From Sipunculus nudus (taxonomy: Eukaryota; Annelida; Sipuncula; Golfingiida; Sipunculidae): a stretch of 64,000 nucleotides of DNA. A model generated the notes under the pieces. The model did no database searches. It was not told the origin of the DNA and saw only the letters and a list, made by a program, of their open reading frames with translations. The DNA lies in contig CM049320.1 in assembly GCA_026874595.1 (NCBI GenBank), positions 32,892,214 to 32,956,213 on the forward strand. Reading direction: 5' to 3'. Both the position numbers and the translations under genes were made by a program. Positions 23,936 through 36,551 of the stretch are shown here, piece by piece; position 1 is the stretch's first letter; each line of letters opens with the position of its first letter.

Positions 23936-26025
23936 CCCCTCCTTTTTGAACATAAAAAATCTTGAAAATATAATGATATTTACTTAAAACTGAATAGGAG
24001 CATCAGATTTATTCACATGAATAATTTTCTTCCTATTTTGCGAATCATTTTATCTGCTTTGCTAAAGTGTCATATGATTGCTCTAGAACAGTTTGGACCC
24101 AGTTTTCAAGCAGCAACTCAATCCTAGCGCAAGCACAAATGCTTGTGTCTGCATGTTGGAACAATGATGGATTATAATCGATGATCAGGCAGCTAATATG
24201 GATGATCCAATGATCATTCTTGGATTCCTGTAATCGATTACAGAGTTTTTCACAAAGGTTAGACTTTATAATGATGGAAGGTACAATTTCTTAAAATTTA
24301 TGCAAACAAACTTCAGAACAATCTGTGTTTATAAATTGATTCACACCTAAGCTTACTATATACAAATGTAGGCTATAGTATTATTAAATATACTAGCCAA
24401 TAGTAGGCCTATATAAATCATTTGAGAGGATGTACAGGCCTGTATTTGATCAGAAATTTCATACTCCTCGAGGTCAACCAACTTTAACTGATGACTGATC
24501 ATAAAATCATAAACGATTCCCAAGACTTCTCAAAAGCGACTTATTTATCGATCATTGGTTGCTGATTTGCTGCCAATGATCAATTTTGGTGAAAGAAGCA
24601 ACTCTTTATGTTACTTGTTGATAAACTGATAACTTGAAATTTGGTAATAACATTAAAGAAGACATTTTGTTGATGTGTGTCTGATTAGAGAAAGGTCATT
24701 TTTGCCCATGTTTTTCTCTACTTTTTGTATCAAGATACAATATTTCAAAATATTAATGGTTGATTTCCAAGAAATTTTGTAGAAAGTAACTAAGTTAGGA
24801 AGAGAACATGTTTATATTTGGAGCATATATTAATTATTCAAGAGGTGAATGCGGAGTCATTTGTCTGCATTTTTGTACAATAAAAAATGAACCATTGAAA
24901 ATTGAAGTTTGCAAATTATGTAGTTATAGATATTTGTAAACAGACAGATGAACAGATAGTTATAGATGTATACATGACCAGTATCAGCATAATCATGCAT
25001 AAAATTTCATTGTAAATATAATGTATTCTTTTTCATCAATACAAAATATGTACAAAACAACAGTTTGTTATCAATATTTCTGTCATTTGTTCTAAATCAC
25101 CAGCAGCATTATTTGTTCCTAACGTCAGACAGCTGCTATATGATGCTCAGCCTCCTCTCAGCGATACAGTTAATAGTGATCTCCACTCAGTTAAGACTGA
25201 TTCATTTGAAAGCCCACATGAAGTGATGGTATGCAGATTAGTTTTGCACTCTCCTTGCAGTGGCATTAATTTGGGCTCTCTCTCCTTTCATATAAGGATT
25301 GATTTGGGTTATCTCTGCCCAGTATCAACTGTTAATATGTTAATACAGTCCACGGGATATTTTACTGACTTCAGCAAATGTCAGGTTAATTGATCAGATA
25401 GAGCTATTTGAGAGGATCCTATCAGTTTCAATTGGCAATAATCAGGGAAGTGAAGGATGGGTGAATTTATAGCAATCTAGGGCCACAATAGGTGGCATAA
25501 GGCAATTGCATTTTTACCAGTGCTGATTAAGCTGGTTATAATTTCAGCAGGGTTACAGTTTATTTGTGAGCAGGGATACAGTTTATTTGTGAGCAGGTTT
25601 ACAGTATAACTACTAGCCCAATTTCCATGAAACTCTAGATGGGTAGAATATAATTAAGCTAGAGAATACTGGTGGAAGGAATTGGTTGTCTTGAAATCAT
25701 GTTCAGTGATTGAAAGAAATAAATTGAAGAATAATTGATTATATTAATCAGTTGTTTTAGGTACTTTATATATTACCATGAAATCTGCTGTGTAGAATTG
25801 TAGCAATAATAATGACAGAGTAAATTCAGTTTTAATTTAACATCATGCTGGAAGGTCACGGCACCTGCGCAGTTGTTGACATTTGTTTGCTGCGTAAGGT
25901 TCAGTTTGAATTCTGTTCACTACTTTGTGTCCAACCAGGTGTCTTATATTTCTGACAGGATTCAAATATTTTATTTTCTGGATGAAATGACTTCTAAGTT
26001 TGCATGCACATACATAATTGTTTGT
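23936..26025. other. Non-coding AT-rich sequence
   Basis: Apart from the 23-bp repeat at 25548, nothing recognised. Confidence 0.5.
25548..25604 (+). repeat. 23-bp tandem repeat, 2.5 units
   Basis: CAGGG[T/A]TACAGTTTATTTG plus TGAG occurs twice in tandem (25548-25570 and 25571-25593), with a partial third unit. Confidence 0.85.
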
Positions 26026-26205
26026 CAGAAGCGGTCCAGGGGGGAGGGGAGGGGAGGGTCCTGACACCTGGGTTTCAGACCAATTTTTGCAGCCTAGACC
26101 CTCCCACCTCCCCCCCCCCTTTTCCGGAGCTGTGGCCTTTTCTTATGTTTCATGATTAGTCCTCCTGGGTGGGGCCCGTTTTCCTAAATCCTGGATCCGC
26201 CACTA
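26026..26205 (+). mobile_element. MITE copy A, short inverted ends and poly-C/G core
   Basis: It starts CAGAAGCGGTCCAGG and ends CCTGGATCCGCCACTA, an imperfect inverted repeat. It shares with 63426-63645 the internal phrases CCCCCCTTTTCC, GATTAGTCCTCCTGGGT and TTTTCCTAAATCCTG. Flanks TTTGT and ATTGT would be a 5-bp duplication with one change. There is no coding capacity. Confidence 0.65.
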
Positions 26206-26593
26206 ATTGTGATAGATTATGCACAATGCAATTTATAAATTTTTTATTATGAAACAACAACAAATCATTGATATAATCTATTTATTCAAATACCAATAGA
26301 GAATACCCACATTTTTTTAAAATCAATAATAAAATTATTTCACTAACTCAAGTTGTAAATCTTCCCAGTTTTTCACCACTTTCCTCATTAAATCATATAG
26401 TCACAAATATTAAGAAATGTATAATCATAACCTCCATATTTATGTACAATTTCTTTCTCCATGTGTCACAGGTGGCTGTTATGTCAGCGGATTAAAATCC
26501 TTAATAAAAGTCTCCAGTCAATAAAAACAAAAAATGACATGATGAATATATTTTGTATGGATACTTTACTTTTATGTCAAATAAAATATTTCA
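26206..26593. other. Non-coding AT-rich sequence
   Basis: Nothing recognised between MITE copy A and the CT tract. Confidence 0.5.
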
Positions 26594-26611
26594 CTCTCTC
26601 TCTCTCTCTCT
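26594..26611 (+). repeat. (CT)n microsatellite abutting the long repeat
   Basis: Nine CT units directly before the TTTT and hairpin end of the element at 26616. Confidence 0.9.
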
Positions 26612-28180
26612 TTTTAGCTCAGCTGACTAAGTCATCTGAGCTATAGTCGTGGTCCTTTGTCCGTCGTCCGGCCGTCTGTCGTCCGGCCGTCCGTCTGTTA
26701 ACAGGGCACATTTTAAAACCGTTGGACCTACGAATCCAAAATTCTGCATACCAATAGATGTCCCCAGAATCTCCTACCATACCGAAAATTGGGTCATTAG
26801 GACTTCGTTCCTTCGAGATATTAAGGAAAAACTTCCGTTTTCCATAAAAAAGCCATTTTTACACTTCAAAGCTGCCTAATATCAAAACCACTGATCTGGA
26901 TCTGTTTTTTATCATATTTAGTATTCATATTTTCCCATACATTTTCTGTGCACATACCAAAAATTAGGTTAGTATTGGGTATTATTTTGGAAGTTATGGG
27001 CCCAAATAAAATGCAGTTTCTTAAAAATCAGGAAATGTATTTGCTCACTTAACATGAGAATTGCTGAAGCTGGAGACTTTTTTTTCAGGAATATAACTTT
27101 ATTTAATCAAGATTCAATTGTTTACCCAAAATTAGATCTGAATTTTGCAAATTTTTCAAGTTATTAGCATAAATAAAAAATCAATACCTTAAATTTTGTC
27201 CAACTTTGGCAATGGCATGTTTTTTCCCTGTAAGCACTGTTGACTTAATTTTCACAGCATATATACATAAGGATTTAATCTTTTAAAATCTGAAATTTCA
27301 AAGGAATTGTTTGAAAAGAGTAGCTTTTATTCAAGTTTTCATACACCATGTCAAGTGTTGTTTACATGTGGCCCACCTAGTAATACAGTCTTCACTTGCA
27401 TTATGTAACCAACCCCAGGCATCTTGCCTTGGCTTAGCTTGGCCACTACTAGCAGGCTTCCCCTCTGCTCTGCACTCCCCCCCCCCCCCCAGCTGGTGCA
27501 TAAACTAGATGAATGTTATACTTTTCTGTATTTATTTTACTTTTGGCTATGCTACATTTTAGATTTTGTATTGTACCACCAGGGTTACAATGATTAAAGT
27601 GCACATTTAATTGTGTCCACAAAGTGATGTATTGCTATGAAAGTGTGGATGTTCATCAGAGTGCTCATTAAAGATTTTAATTTGTTTGACTTATAACTCA
27701 TGGTTGTATCAGTTGTTACATGATACTTGCTAAATAATCAAAATTTATATTGCTGATCCTTTATTTCAGTTCATAAAATTAAACATTCCCAACTCCAGTT
27801 TGCTCCTGGTATAATATATTGGGTGTTTTGATCCTTGGATTAATTTTATCACATGTATTAGTTTCATAGTTGAGAATACTTTTCTTTTTTCCTGATACCA
27901 TTTAAAAAAATATAAATATTTAAATTTTTCCTGTTAGTTCTGTGGATTTAATTTTCACAGCATGTACACATTAGCATTTCATCTGTTAAAATCTGAAATT
28001 TGAAACTAATTGATCAAAAACTGTAGATTTTATTCAAGTTTCCAGGTACCAAGTCTTCATTGTTTACATCAGGTCAGTATAAATGCAGTGTACTGGGCAG
28101 TTACATAACACCTTCAGGTCTGACCTACTGCCACTGTGAGTGTCTGGGTCAGGCTGGGTCAGGCAGTAATTACCAGAGAG

Positions 28181-28223
28181 CCTCTCTTTCTCTCTCTTTC
28201 TCTCTCTCTCTCTGGCAATCCAG

Positions 28224-28265
<42 letters not shown>

Positions 28266-28290
28266 CTTTTTCTCTTTCTCTCTCCATCTT

Positions 28291-28332
<42 letters not shown>
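28181..28332 (+). repeat. CT-rich microsatellite tract
   Basis: About 150 bases of almost uninterrupted pyrimidine (CT and CTTT units). The apparent Ser/Leu-rich or Arg/Glu-rich frames across it are artefacts of the repeat. Confidence 0.95.
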
Positions 28333-28872
28333 ACCCTTATTGCCTCCCTTCCTCCCTCCATCCCACTCTGTTGACAGGTACTATAAACTAGATACATTAG
28401 CTATAAATGTTGATGCAATTTAGAAATGTGAATAAACTGAAATATTCACAATCACATGTATGTTATACTGTAAATTTATAATAACATTCGTAAACCTGGA
28501 TGAAAAAAAGGAATAAATGCAAATATTGTTAATTTTTTATTGGCTCAGTAGAATGGGGAAAAAATGATTTGCTTTGTTTCTCCATCTTTCTGCCTGTTTT
28601 AAATATTTAATGTTCATGAATAAACTTTTTTTTATAAGCACTGTTGAATTAAATTTCTTATCCTGTATGTATATGCAAGGGTGTTGTAATTCTCACCATC
28701 CCCTTCTTCATCCCACTGAGGCTTTGTTCCTTGGCACTGTGAACAATAGTTCTATGGCTATGGCATAAAATTTAATAATTAAAGAAAATATCTACAGAGA
28801 GACAGAGGTGTTGTAACTCTGATCATAACACAACCCCCCCCCCCCCCCCTATCAAGTCATTGCACCTGTGGA

Positions 28873-29448
28873 GTGGGGACGTTATGGCAACTGTATACAT
28901 ATCATAAAATTGATAAAAAAGGTTTACCAAATAAATTGGATCTCATCAGACAAATGTGTAAACTGTTGGACTGTCAACAGCTTATCAAAAATGTAACCAA
29001 TGGAAAGGCATGGTCAGATCTCAAATATTATTTGCAACATTTTCTTCAATCATATAAACCAACCATGGTCCAAATTACCTATTCCTCTCAAACTTTATCT
29101 ACATTTCATCATATTTTTGATATTTTAACCTTCTAGGTGGTTCAGTACTGTCGACCATTTGTCCATAGGTACCTATGTACATGCCAGAAATTATGTCAAT
29201 ATTGTGTAATATGTAGACGTGAGGGTCATCAAAATAATGTACCTTGTCAAGACCGACCTTGTCAAGATATCATGTCATACAGTCACAAATTCATAAATCC
29301 CCTCATCAGCATAGTTTTTCATAACCTTGTACCTGTCAAATTGAAATCTTGCAGTTTTCCATACACTATAGATCCTTCAACAAATAGCCTTATCATCATT
29401 ATACCACTGCTTAGTATACTGTCATTGAATTCATATTTGCTCAAATAA
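28873..29448 (+). pseudogene. Interrupted open frame inside the long repeat, coding doubtful
   Basis: One frame stays open from about 28873 to 29448 apart from a single TAG at 29134. The second half has a Cys-rich stretch, CQYCVICRREGHQNNVPC. The sequence is AT-rich with no recognisable domain. It may be a relic of the repeat's own gene or chance; I lean to chance. Confidence 0.15.
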
Positions 29449-29691
29449 ATTGTTTTTTTTACCCCTCCCAAATAAATAAAAAATAAACCACTATATTTTA
29501 CTCCATATTAATCCATCAGTCAGATAATTTCATATATCATTTACTCACATATTACATTATATTCCTTTATAAAAGCCCAACATGACCATGATATTCATTA
29601 GCTTTTTCTACTCAATATAGTATAACAATGGTGATACATTTATAGTAGAATCATGATCAGCTGAGCGCCGTGACCCATGGGTCCCTTGTTT

Positions 29692-32600
29692 CTCAAAGCG
29701 GTTCTAGTTATGGTTCAGTTTAAGCACACTATCTCAAATCCATATTGCAACCCAGCACAAAGTTTCATAGATTTGGGTTTGGTAGTTTTTGCATAATTTA
29801 TCCTACAAACAGACAAACCAACACACCAACCAAAAGAAGAAGGAAAAAGATGTGGGCAGAAACATGACTGTTTGGCTGCTTGGTAACTTTATTCCAACTG
29901 TGGTAGAAAAAAGCTCGAATTACAAGTAACACAGTATGACTAGTTAGGGATTGTGGGATTAAAAATATGCGGCCCACTGGCTGTGCAGGTATAAATATAG
30001 CGAAGAGGGTACGTAATGTAGTTTGTTCAAATATGTTGGACAAGATTTTAATAGTTCACGGCAAATAACAAAAATGGGTGTATTTGTGAAAAGGTCTTCA
30101 TAGAATATTTGATATTTTGTAAGCATGTGCATGTGAAATGTAAACAGAAGGTGTTTCCTTAAAATGTAACAAATTTTAATTTATAATTGATACAAGTCCT
30201 GATGGTCCCATTGTGCCTAACCGGAAGAGGTTTATATTGAGTAGTTCTAAACAACTTCTTGCATAAGGGTAGGTGACTTTCCTTAGATGGCATATGCAGA
30301 TTAATCCAGTGGTTCAGATCCTTAAGCTGATTAAGATCACCAGCAGAGTGTGGTTGCTTCTCGCTTTTCAAAGGAGACAATATGAAGATTCACACAAACA
30401 GCCCCTGAGGGATCTATTCAGTAAGCAGATGCCGGTCCAGAACTCGATACTGACAACTCCTCAGCACTCCATTTTTTTGTGCGTATCCAGATGCAGGTGA
30501 AACCCTGATCAGTAATGAACAACGGCATGTGATGTTCTCGATGTTGGATAATTATGGTAATCTTAGAAATGAGGGACTCTGACAAGAATAGTGGTGAATG
30601 GATGGTCAGATGGTTTCCAGGATTTCCAGTTTTTGTGCAGGTTTTGATAATTGAAACCCATTCAGTGTTGTCTGAAGACTTTAGTGCAATTTCATGGAAT
30701 TAATTTTTTTTTTTTGGGGGGGGGGGGGTATGGTTTTCTTGTCACCCAAACTGGAATGAACTACAGACATTAAATCATGGCTGCAGTGGTAAAATCAGAC
30801 CTGTAATAATCATTGACATTTGATTTAAACTATTTCTATATAATGTGAATCATATATGATACATGGATATGAAAATAACATCTTAATTAAGAAGATGTGT
30901 GTGAAAAGAACTGTCACATTTAAGAACCGAGGTGCAGTTGATAGTTACAGTATAGCACTTTGAATCTGTAAAGCTTTTCTTTAAACAGTACTATTCTGAT
31001 ATCTTACATCTATTATATAAAGATAATCCCTTGTAACTTTTAGAAAAAATAGGCTAGAAACACTGATACCACCTCACATTACAGTTTGACTTGTTTATAT
31101 AAACATGTATATAACATGTGGCAGGCCTGCCTAAATAATTAAAAAAAAAACTTTCAAGGAAAACATCTGGAGGCAAGTCACATGAATCAGAGTTTTGCAA
31201 AGGGTGTTTTGCAAATTATGACCACTCACTTTCCACATATATGCAACCAACCACCTAATGTTGCATGATTTTCTTGTGTGTCAACATATACCATGTTAAC
31301 CAACAGATTGTAGATGAAAAACAGTGACAAATACTTTATAAGAACCTTTCTTAACATAAATTACCTACACTTCATTAATATATACACAGAGTAAGCCAGA
31401 AATCAAGTAAATTCTTCTGAAAAGGACGGTGAATATAGCTAGCTTTAATAGAAGAACCTTTACAATTAATTAATTGTTTTCATCAGCCCTCTGAGTGTTA
31501 TGTCCCTTTTTCTGTTATACCAGTTTGTGAAGATTTGTCAATTTTATTGTATTGATCCCTGTAAGCTTGAGCATCCTTTAATTTCACTGGTCAAGTTGCA
31601 TGGACTATTTTATTGATAAATCGTGCCACTCCTAACTCTAGGTGCCATTAAAAGTAAAAGCCCCCTGCCTTCACTTTTGTTTGCTCTGAAGTAGCTTTTA
31701 ACATTTGAAGGGGATAACCTTTGGTCAGTTTCATTGTCTCGACTATAGGTGACATTTGAAGTAAACCTTGAGAAGGCCCACCTGCATTAATCTGGAGGCT
31801 GGGGGTGACATTTAGCAAGTTATTACCCTTTACCCTGGGAGTAAACATTGTGTAAATCCAGTAAATCAAAAGTAATGGTTATTTCTTATTCAAACTGCAT
31901 TTGACATTTATTATGACCTGCCGCTGGCTTAAATCTGTGGGAAATATTTTATTATGATTAGTTTGAAAGGTTTTATTGCCTAGCGTCATTGGTGACATTG
32001 GAGTGAAGTGTTTGTATTTGCCTTTTCTTGGAAACTGTGGCTGACATGAACTATTAAACATTAAAAGCATTAAACAGGGGTGGTAATAATCATGCCATTC
32101 CACCTGTCTCAGACAGGCAAACATGCACGGAAAGGCATTTATCATTTTGTACTAATCTGTTGGAAAGGTGAACAAGATGAAAAGATGTTTTCACCATGTG
32201 TAGCTGACAAGAAGTAACAAACATGACACAAACACAGGTGATGTATTTCCTATGTTTTCTATAAAATTGGTCTATAATTTCTTATACTTTCCAGCATTTA
32301 GGCCCTCATCTCTCATATTTTCCTGTTTTTTTTTTTGTCACTCTAGATGGCAGAATCAGGTTTACACTGAGTGAAGTGTGACTGAAAGTTTGATATGATT
32401 GAAGTATGCATCTTTTGTGGAAAGGCAATTTTTTTCTGCAGAAAGGAAAAACTGTATCAATAACTTTCCGCTTGAAAGATGAAAATTTCAAAGTATTATG
32501 GTCCCAGTTAAAATTACTCATTTGTTCCTCGGAAAGTTAATCTTATGTAGCATGTCTTTGGCTACTAGTTTGAGTATATATACAAAAAGTGTGGGTGGAA

Positions 32601-33755
32601 TTAATCTAATTATAGTGGTAGAGGGATGATTATGGTATGCATTGGCTTTGTAATATTTTTTCATGATAAAAATATTTGAAAAAAATGAAAAAACCTAAAA
32701 GATATTTGTAGTATATATAATACATAATACCACATTACAAAGCTTTGAGTTGGGTCTAAATCTTATCAGTATGCTCTTTTCTTTATTGTGTCAAATGTTT
32801 CTTTGTAATCTTGAAGAGGTGCTCCCTTTCCCATTTATTCAGTAGAGCACTCAATCTGCAATTAACTGCAATTATACTTTAAAAAACTTCCCATCCTGTA
32901 TCTGCCAGAAGTAGACAATTTTGCTTTCTTTGTCTAAGAAGTGCCACCCCTAATTACAGGTTGACTTCAAATGTTGATGCAATATGCAGGTATAATTACA
33001 AAATTGAACAGTGTTGTAAAAAATGTGGCATGAATCCTTAAGATCTAAAGAAAATCATGATAGATGCAGGGATAATTCAGTGATTCATACAAAATCACGC
33101 AACACAATAACCAGAGCAAATTTTGGTCTGGGATAGGGCATAAAAACAAGATAGCCCAGTCTGATAAGGTGATCTCATGGCATGATGTTGCATGTTTTAC
33201 AGGTGCGGTCGGCAAGTTATATGATAGTTTTGCGATCCTTGTGGGTGAGTTTATGCATTAGGAAGATTATTGAATCACAGGATCAAACACCAACAGAAAT
33301 GATTGTGCTGTAAGATACTTTATGCTGTGGTTAACGCAAATCCTGTCTTTTGCATTCACCAGTTGATTCTCGTAAAACCTTCCAATACCTTATAAACGCT
33401 TCACTTTTATAAGACTGCCGTTTGAATATTGACTTAAGCTGCCGGGATGAAAAGACACAGTGTTCCTCACATGCATGCCTTGCTAGAACTGGGTTACTGT
33501 GTGGTATTTGTTAGATAAACGACTTTACGAGGCCCAGAAGTGTCCATGCTATAATTATAGACTGGCTGAATGGAGAGATAATTAAATTATTGGGCGTGAC
33601 AGGACACCTGGTAGGGGGAGCAGCTCATCGTTTATTGACTGATGTGGAGAGTGACTTGCGGAGGTTATTTACCAGTCGTTATATGCACGTGTGCTTGCGG
33701 CAAGATAGCAGCTATATGGCTGGCTCTAGTGCTAAGGAGGTTTCATTGTGCATCG
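29692..33755. other. Non-coding sequence
   Basis: The phrase ACAAACAGACAAACCAAC near 29804 matches a phrase near 63771-63784, a common interspersed-repeat tail. There are poly-T/poly-G runs near 30705-30728. GC-richer stretches at 31650-32110 and 33180-33755 hold only short frames. No exon seen. Confidence 0.45.
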
Positions 33756-33763
33756 TATAAATT
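33756..33763 (+). promoter_or_regulatory. Possible TATA box (TATAAATT) for the 33819 first exon
   Basis: TATAAATT lies in a GC-richer stretch where such a word stands out. Start-site distance would put transcription near 33786, giving a 5' leader of about 30 nt before the ATG at 33819. A CACGTG E-box is at 33686-33691. No transcript evidence is available. Confidence 0.25.
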
Positions 33764-33818
33764 TTGCAATGACTGATTGAACCACTTAGGTTTTGGCATC
33801 CAGTGGATTAGAATTGTA

Positions 33819-33860
33819 ATGATATGGGATTGGACATACTTAGTTGGAAGGGATTTTCAG
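33819..33860 (+). CDS. Candidate alternative first coding exon, phase 0, 14 codons
   Basis: Seen: an ATG at 33819 with a purine at -3 opens MIWDWTYLVGRDFQ and ends at TTTCAG/GTACGT (33860/33861), a good donor in phase 0. The next known acceptor, at 36552, also needs phase 0, so the join would continue directly into IASSDVD. A TATAAATT box sits 55-63 bases upstream and a CACGTG E-box a further ~70 bases up, in a GC-richer island (about 33580-33860). Inference: an isoform-specific promoter and first exon. The frame is short, so a chance match is quite possible. Confidence 0.35.
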
Positions 33861-36551
33861 GTACGTAGTTTTAACCATGCATTGTATAGCAATCATAGAG
33901 GGTGATTTTGTGATTCAGGTGTGACTTGTGATATAACATTTCATTGTGAAGTCAGATTGGACAGGCACCATTGATAAAAACTGATTCTCAAAAAAAAGTC
34001 AATGGAAATGCAGTCACAGGAAATACAGTCACAAATATAGGTGGGAAATAAAGTCATGGAAAAAAGTCACAAATTTGATAGAAAATAAAGTCACTATTTT
34101 GTAGGAATGGCAGCTAAATTGTATTTTAAAATATGGTCTATTGAATGATATACTAGTCTCCAATGTTATTTTTAAGAGTATTGTGAGAGAGATGTTATAA
34201 CCAATTTATTCCTTGTTGGTAAATGTTAGAAAGTGGATATTAGATTTTTGTAATTTTGAATCTCTGTCCAAATGGTTAATTACCTTTAGGTGTAATTAGC
34301 AAATACATATTTATTTTACAAGGGTATGTACTTTTACATTTAGTTAAAAGGTTATTTGTCAGTTTTAATTGATTGTACATAAAATATATAATTAAATATA
34401 CCATATAAACATACACCATACAGGTACCTTTTTTTAATTTTTAATTTAAAGGAAAAATCCAGTTATTTTTACCTGATATTAAGGGTGTCAATTTCTTACA
34501 GTGTAAACATATAGACGCTGTCTTAATAAAAAGCTGACCTCTTGGTTAACCTTAATAAACAATAAAGCCAGGATACAGCATAGAATATAATAAGCAAATA
34601 CTAGTAAACCACTTGGTGTAGAATAACTTAATCTCTTAATTCACATGAGTAAATCATGAGCAAGGAAGGTAAGTGCATCAGAATACAGTTTTCACACCTG
34701 TTAACGGGTTTAAGTGGGTCTATTACCTGTGCATACCAGAGTTGTTATTATACTACCGAAAAAAGGTGAGAAATTTCCCAGCAGCTTTGATAAGATAAAC
34801 TGAATTGGAAGAGATTAATTGGTACCCCGAGTCAAGTGGTCTAACTGACCTGTGAAATCTAATTATACACCAAATTGACTGCGTACTCATATATGTTCAT
34901 AGCTCAAATGGTCAGGGTAATTAGCGAGTAAGGAACTCTATAACTTGTCGGTTCGATGGGTAAGTGGTCACTGGAGCATGTTTTGTGGTTGATAGCTGAT
35001 GTGGGGTGGTGGTCCGTGTTGACGGTATAGCATGCGTGCTTTGAATGCTCAGTGGTCTGTGTAATTATATAATTGCCCGTTGATTGGCAGATAGCAGGGG
35101 CCCTTATGATTGAACTCCATGAAGTGTGTAATTTGTATACACAGTGTAAATATTTCATAGAGTGATGGAAACTCACACTTTGGGTTCAGAATTTACCAAA
35201 AAAAATAATATGATATATATCATGTATTTAGTAATTATTTCTTCACTCATGGGTAAATGTCATTGAAATATTCATGTAAAGATTGTGATAAAATTTAAGT
35301 TTGTGATAATTGACATTCATAAGCTAGGTTACTTATTGGATTAAATATATATTCATTTGATGTAAATGAACATAACGTTATGTCAGTACATCAATATGTT
35401 ACTAAATTCCAGGCATTATTAAATATTTTATGTTAATTATAAATATCAATATCAGTAAACATTTATTAATACAATTAAGATTTTTGTGTAAAGTATATCA
35501 TTACTTTTCTCAAACAAAAGTTGCTTAAATAATAACATTAATGCACACTTTATTAAAGTCTTTAACAAATTATCATTTCACAAAATGAGCATCAGAAGAT
35601 ATCATTGCTGTTCTTCCATGGATAATCATTCATAATTAGATTAATTGACCTCTCTGTGTTGGAGGTGGCCTATTACTTTGTAACTATTAACCCCTCTCAA
35701 GTGACCATTCTTTTGTTATTAACCAGTTTGCCAGCTGGTCACAGGGCAGTAACATGTAGTGTTAAGTGCTCTGTTAACCACCTGTCTCTGTGGTGACCAT
35801 ATGGTTGATGCAGAAGGAGTGGGTTGATTTTATCTTTATTTCACTTTACCTCATTAAAGCAACATTGAGCCTTCATGAATATTGCTTTGTCGAGGATGCA
35901 GAAGAGAACTTGAAGGTTAAGTTAGGTAAATGTCTTAGAACAGGTATAATGGCTGACACAAGTTTCACTAAATCACCTTGTTAAGTTATTGAATTAATAG
36001 TTACAGAGAGAAATATGAGACAGTGCTTCCAGCAATGTTGTTGGCAGAGATTATCTCTGTATTATAACTGATGATGGTTACACTAGAATTTTGTCATGGA
36101 GCTCCACTGTGGCCACAGCTAAGATATCCACATTTTAGGACTTGAACTATCAGGAATGATGTAGAGTGTATGTGTCCTAAGGGGGGCCATTGGCTTTTTT
36201 TCTCCATAGATCCAGAGATATTTGACATTATTTTTCGACGTGGCTGTCACAGCAGCCACTATGATCATGTGTCTAGGCAGAAAGCAGTTTGTCACTTGGC
36301 AGTTTGTCACTCGTCAGTTTGTCACTCAGCCACCATCAAATGCATGCCTGGATGTCTCTCTTCACTCTACCAAGTCATTGGTAATTAACTGAATAAAACA
36401 GATTCGTAAACATGCATGACATCATACTTTAAACAGTACGTACAAAAGTGATGCCGTACCCTAGGGGGTTCACCTCAAGGTTAAAGGGAGCCAGACTGAC
36501 AGGTAGACTTTCTTAATATAGATAATTTATTCTGTGTCTCTGTTTTTACAG
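33861..36551 (+). other. Intron or upstream sequence before the 36552 exon
   Basis: It includes an irregular AAGTCACA repeat (about 33996-34098, 5-6 copies at 15-25 base spacing), a donor-like GAAG/GTAAGT at 34668 after a 4-codon ATG frame, and the 15-bp repeat at 36285. No further exon recognised. Confidence 0.5.
36285..36329 (+). repeat. 15-bp tandem repeat, three units
   Basis: CAGTTTGTCACTTGG, CAGTTTGTCACTCGT and CAGTTTGTCACTCAG are contiguous, about 220 bases before the 36552 acceptor. They are intronic, with no coding frame linking to the exon. Confidence 0.85.

Larger units (their letters stand above)
26616..29691 (+). mobile_element. Long interspersed repeat of molluscan type, hairpin at the left end
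   Basis: The left end AGCTCAG, 13 bases, CTGAGCT forms a 7-bp stem, followed by GTCCGTCGTCCGGCCGTC-type sequence. The right end reads GATCAGCTGAGCGCCGTGAC then CCATGGGTCCCTTGTTT. From memory, this pairing of a hairpin-led GAGCTAT, CCGTCC tract and a GTGAGCG...GGCCCTTGTT-like end is widespread in bivalve and gastropod genomes; I cannot check a database. Inside are CT-rich tracts, poly-C runs and a ~700-bp internal periodicity. No intact gene is seen. Limits are inferred from the two end motifs. Confidence 0.5.

Noticed and set aside
28060-28423. Ser/Leu-rich + frames and an Arg/Glu-rich - frame of up to 104 codons
   Set aside because: They are translations of a CT microsatellite and carry no real protein signal.
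29137-29448. Cys-rich stretch as a zinc finger
   Set aside because: The spacing does not match a known finger, the frame is interrupted upstream, and it lies in an AT-rich repeat.
34656-34668. ATG-led 4-codon frame ending at a strong donor in phase 1
   Set aside because: Too short to be distinguished from chance, and it would have to skip the 36552 exon.
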